A stretch of 64,000 nucleotides of DNA, taken from assembly GCA_014871385.1 (NCBI GenBank), contig CM026423.1:1277128-1341127 (forward strand), in the 5' to 3' direction. Made by a program: the position numbers and the translations under genes. Below are positions 62,201-64,000 of this stretch, piece by piece. Position 1 is the first letter of the stretch; each line of letters starts with the position of its first letter. The DNA is from Ceratodon purpureus. Taxonomy: Eukaryota > Streptophyta > Bryopsida > Pseudoditrichales > Ditrichaceae. Under the pieces are notes generated by a model, which was given only the letters and a program-made list of their open reading frames with translations, made no database searches and was not told the DNA's origin.

Positions 62201-64000
62201 TTTCCATAACAGTGCGTCTTTTGGAACCACATCTGCCAAAGTCTGTGTCAAACAACAAATAAGTCACTTGAAAACAATAACTCAATGAGCTATAGTTACG
62301 AGGCAAATAAACGTTCAGGAAATAGTACCGGCAGCGTTGGCAATAAGGTGAGAAGGGATTCACGCAGCTGCAGTGACCTCTCAGCAGGAGAAGCGTTCAT
62401 TTTCACTTTCGCTTCCGCCATTTTTATCGGATCACCTGAAAGTTCGAACAGTAGCTGTCAAACACACATTCATTTTCGCAGAATATACATTAAAAATACA
62501 ACTTGAATCGTGTAACTGAAAAGATGCAGTTAGACTTACCCATGATGAAACTCAAAAGATAAGGAACAACACCAAACAACTGGGATGGCGTTGCTTGTAG
62601 CAGAGGAAATAGGGGCTGTAATTGGGACCTGTCAAAAGATGTCGCTAAACAACGTGCAAAACAAATAAGAAACATGTCAGAGCGATTGATAGGACACTTC
62701 AAATGTTAAAAAGGATGGCATTCTAGCAGCTTCAACTATCGTAGACTAGAACAATATGATAAGCAAACTGGAGATCGAACTGCTTGGGAGGAAGATCAAA
62801 CTGAAGAGCATGCTGCATAACGGACCTGGATTTGCAAGAACTAAGACCAGATCAATCTTAGGATTTCGCGCTGCGACAGCCAAGGATAGAGATCCGCCAA
62901 AAGAATCACCAATCAGGTATATAGGCACGTTTGGCCGGCGCGCATGTTCTGTTAACACTGCTTCCTCTGCAATCTTGAGAAGATCTGGAATTTCACATTC
63001 CAGCCTATTATTGATCTATTGCAAGCCAGTATTCGACCATTCAAACACCCTACCAGTGTGTTATACTTCTCCATCCATAAGACACAGCTGACGTAATGAA
63101 TACCAAAATTCCACTCAAATGCAGGGCCGTTTATGAACATTAAGGCTGAGTACCTGTAAATGGAGTTCGATCTCGAACTGGAATGTGAAGGCATTGCATA
63201 TTAAATAACCTGCAACCATCAGCTCGTCAAATGTGTACTTAAATTATTCATATCTCAAGCTTCGAGTTCTGTCGCTACCGGTACTTCTGCTAATACAAAT
63301 GATACTGCATATATAAAACTCACCAACGGAATGTATACTTACCTGCCAAGTGATTCATAATGCAGTATAAGGCCCAGCCCTGTGCCATCCATTCCTGCAT
63401 TTACGTAAGTTATCACGTGGTTAGGCCTGTGGCAAATATCCGATTCTCCTGAGCAGTTGAACTTGCAGCAAACAGATCTTCGAAATAGGTCTTTGAATTA
63501 AGTAATTTCAACTCTGAGGCATTCGTTCCTGCCACGAGTTAGAATTTATTGCGTGAAAGAAGGGAGCCCCATGAATGCAGATACATTGACAACACGAACC
63601 TGAACGATTGATCCTCAGAACAGAGACGACATATCAACTAGTTAAAACAGAGTTTCCAAATAGCACGTCTCACCTGGCAGAAAGAAGAGGTTCGGCGCAT
63701 CAGCTGGTGGGGCAGGAACAACGGGAGAGAACCATCGAGGTGGACCGCCATCGTCGGTCAGAAACTCTGGCACCTAAGATTTCATAAAAAATATATAAAA
63801 TAAAAACCACCATGTTACTAACCTAGTCCAAAAATCAATACTACCAAAGAACCGACTCAACCCATCAGATACTAACTGGTATGGTATTCACTCATCTAAA
63901 CCAGATTCCTCACGAACTACTTCAATAACACAAATGATAATAAGTGCACATGATGTTCGTATGCTAGTACCATGCTACACTAGGATATAGTATCTGTACT
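59235..64000 (-). CDS. PES: Phytyl ester synthase / diacylglycerol acyltransferase-like protein (PES family), 5' end outside window
   Basis: Fifteen exons are visible (low to high coordinate): 59235-59335, 59598-59710, 60011-60087, 60313-60426, 60635-60769, 60982-61216, 61536-61669, 61804-61912, 62121-62242, 62329-62435, 62540-62644, 62826-about 62978, 63154-63209, 63343-63394 and 63674-63773. Most junctions were checked to keep frame. In protein order there is an alpha/beta-hydrolase domain (APNLFFLPG, MDGTGLGLILHYESLG, nucleophile elbow IGDSFGGSLSLAVAARNP, catalytic His in DSGHTLLL) and then an acyltransferase domain with the NHMYFGLD (HX4D) motif, LLYPGGAREALHRK and GCTIIPVSTVGEDE. Plastid proteins of this type transfer acyl groups to phytol and diacylglycerol, in plastoglobules, during stress and senescence. 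The stop is TAG at 59235-59237. The transit peptide and first exons lie beyond 64000. Confidence 0.92.

Overview
The window looks like nuclear DNA of a land plant. Four host genes carry ordinary GT..AG introns and plant-type proteins: a calmodulin-regulated Ca2+-ATPase with an N-terminal autoinhibitory region, the histone chaperone ASF1, a plastid-type phytyl-ester-synthase/diacylglycerol-acyltransferase protein, and a divergent alkyladenine DNA glycosylase-like protein. Between them lies a great deal of DNA-transposon material. The mix (PIF/Harbinger, pogo, CACTA and a Crypton-like tyrosine recombinase) would suit a bryophyte or another non-seed plant, but I cannot name the species from sequence alone.

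Layout. 1-16.4 kb is a nested transposon zone: a decayed Harbinger transposase (1415-2455, minus); a block of two convergent unrecognised genes (about 3.2-6.4 kb plus, 6.9-9.1 kb minus) whose surroundings carry a 19-bp inverted sequence (2461 and 10105); one CACTA element inserted in the first of these genes (3785-5665); and a second, inverted CACTA relative (10739-15455) that itself contains a nested TIR element made largely of simple repeats and GC-rich hairpin cassettes (11213-13902). 16.4-28 kb alternates between A+C-rich and G+T-rich blocks. In its middle sits a decayed, at least 13-exon gene encoding a Crypton-type (DUF3504/ZMYM-like) tyrosine recombinase (18.2-22.15 kb), flanked by two direct repeats of about 690 bp that are nearly identical.

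29605-34945 is a complete-looking PIF/Harbinger element: 21-bp TIRs, TAA target duplication, a spliced Myb/SANT-like accessory gene and a convergent DDE transposase. 37165-42171 is the Ca2+-ATPase (nine coding exons, 1055 residues) and 43645-44640 the two-exon glycosylase-like gene. 44.6-50.2 kb is AT-rich with one MITE-like inverted repeat. 50255-53766 is a pogo-type element with 26-bp TIRs, TA duplication and a transposase frame broken only by two amber codons. ASF1 (56247-57624, minus) has three perfect E2F-type sites upstream and three tandem copies of its first splice-donor region. 59235 to the right edge holds the 3' fifteen exons of the acyltransferase gene (minus strand, 5' end outside the window).

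The host genes serve unrelated household roles (Ca2+ efflux, nucleosome assembly, plastid lipid metabolism, base excision repair) and show no operon-like organisation. The most unusual item is the intron-rich Crypton-like recombinase with its flanking long direct repeats.
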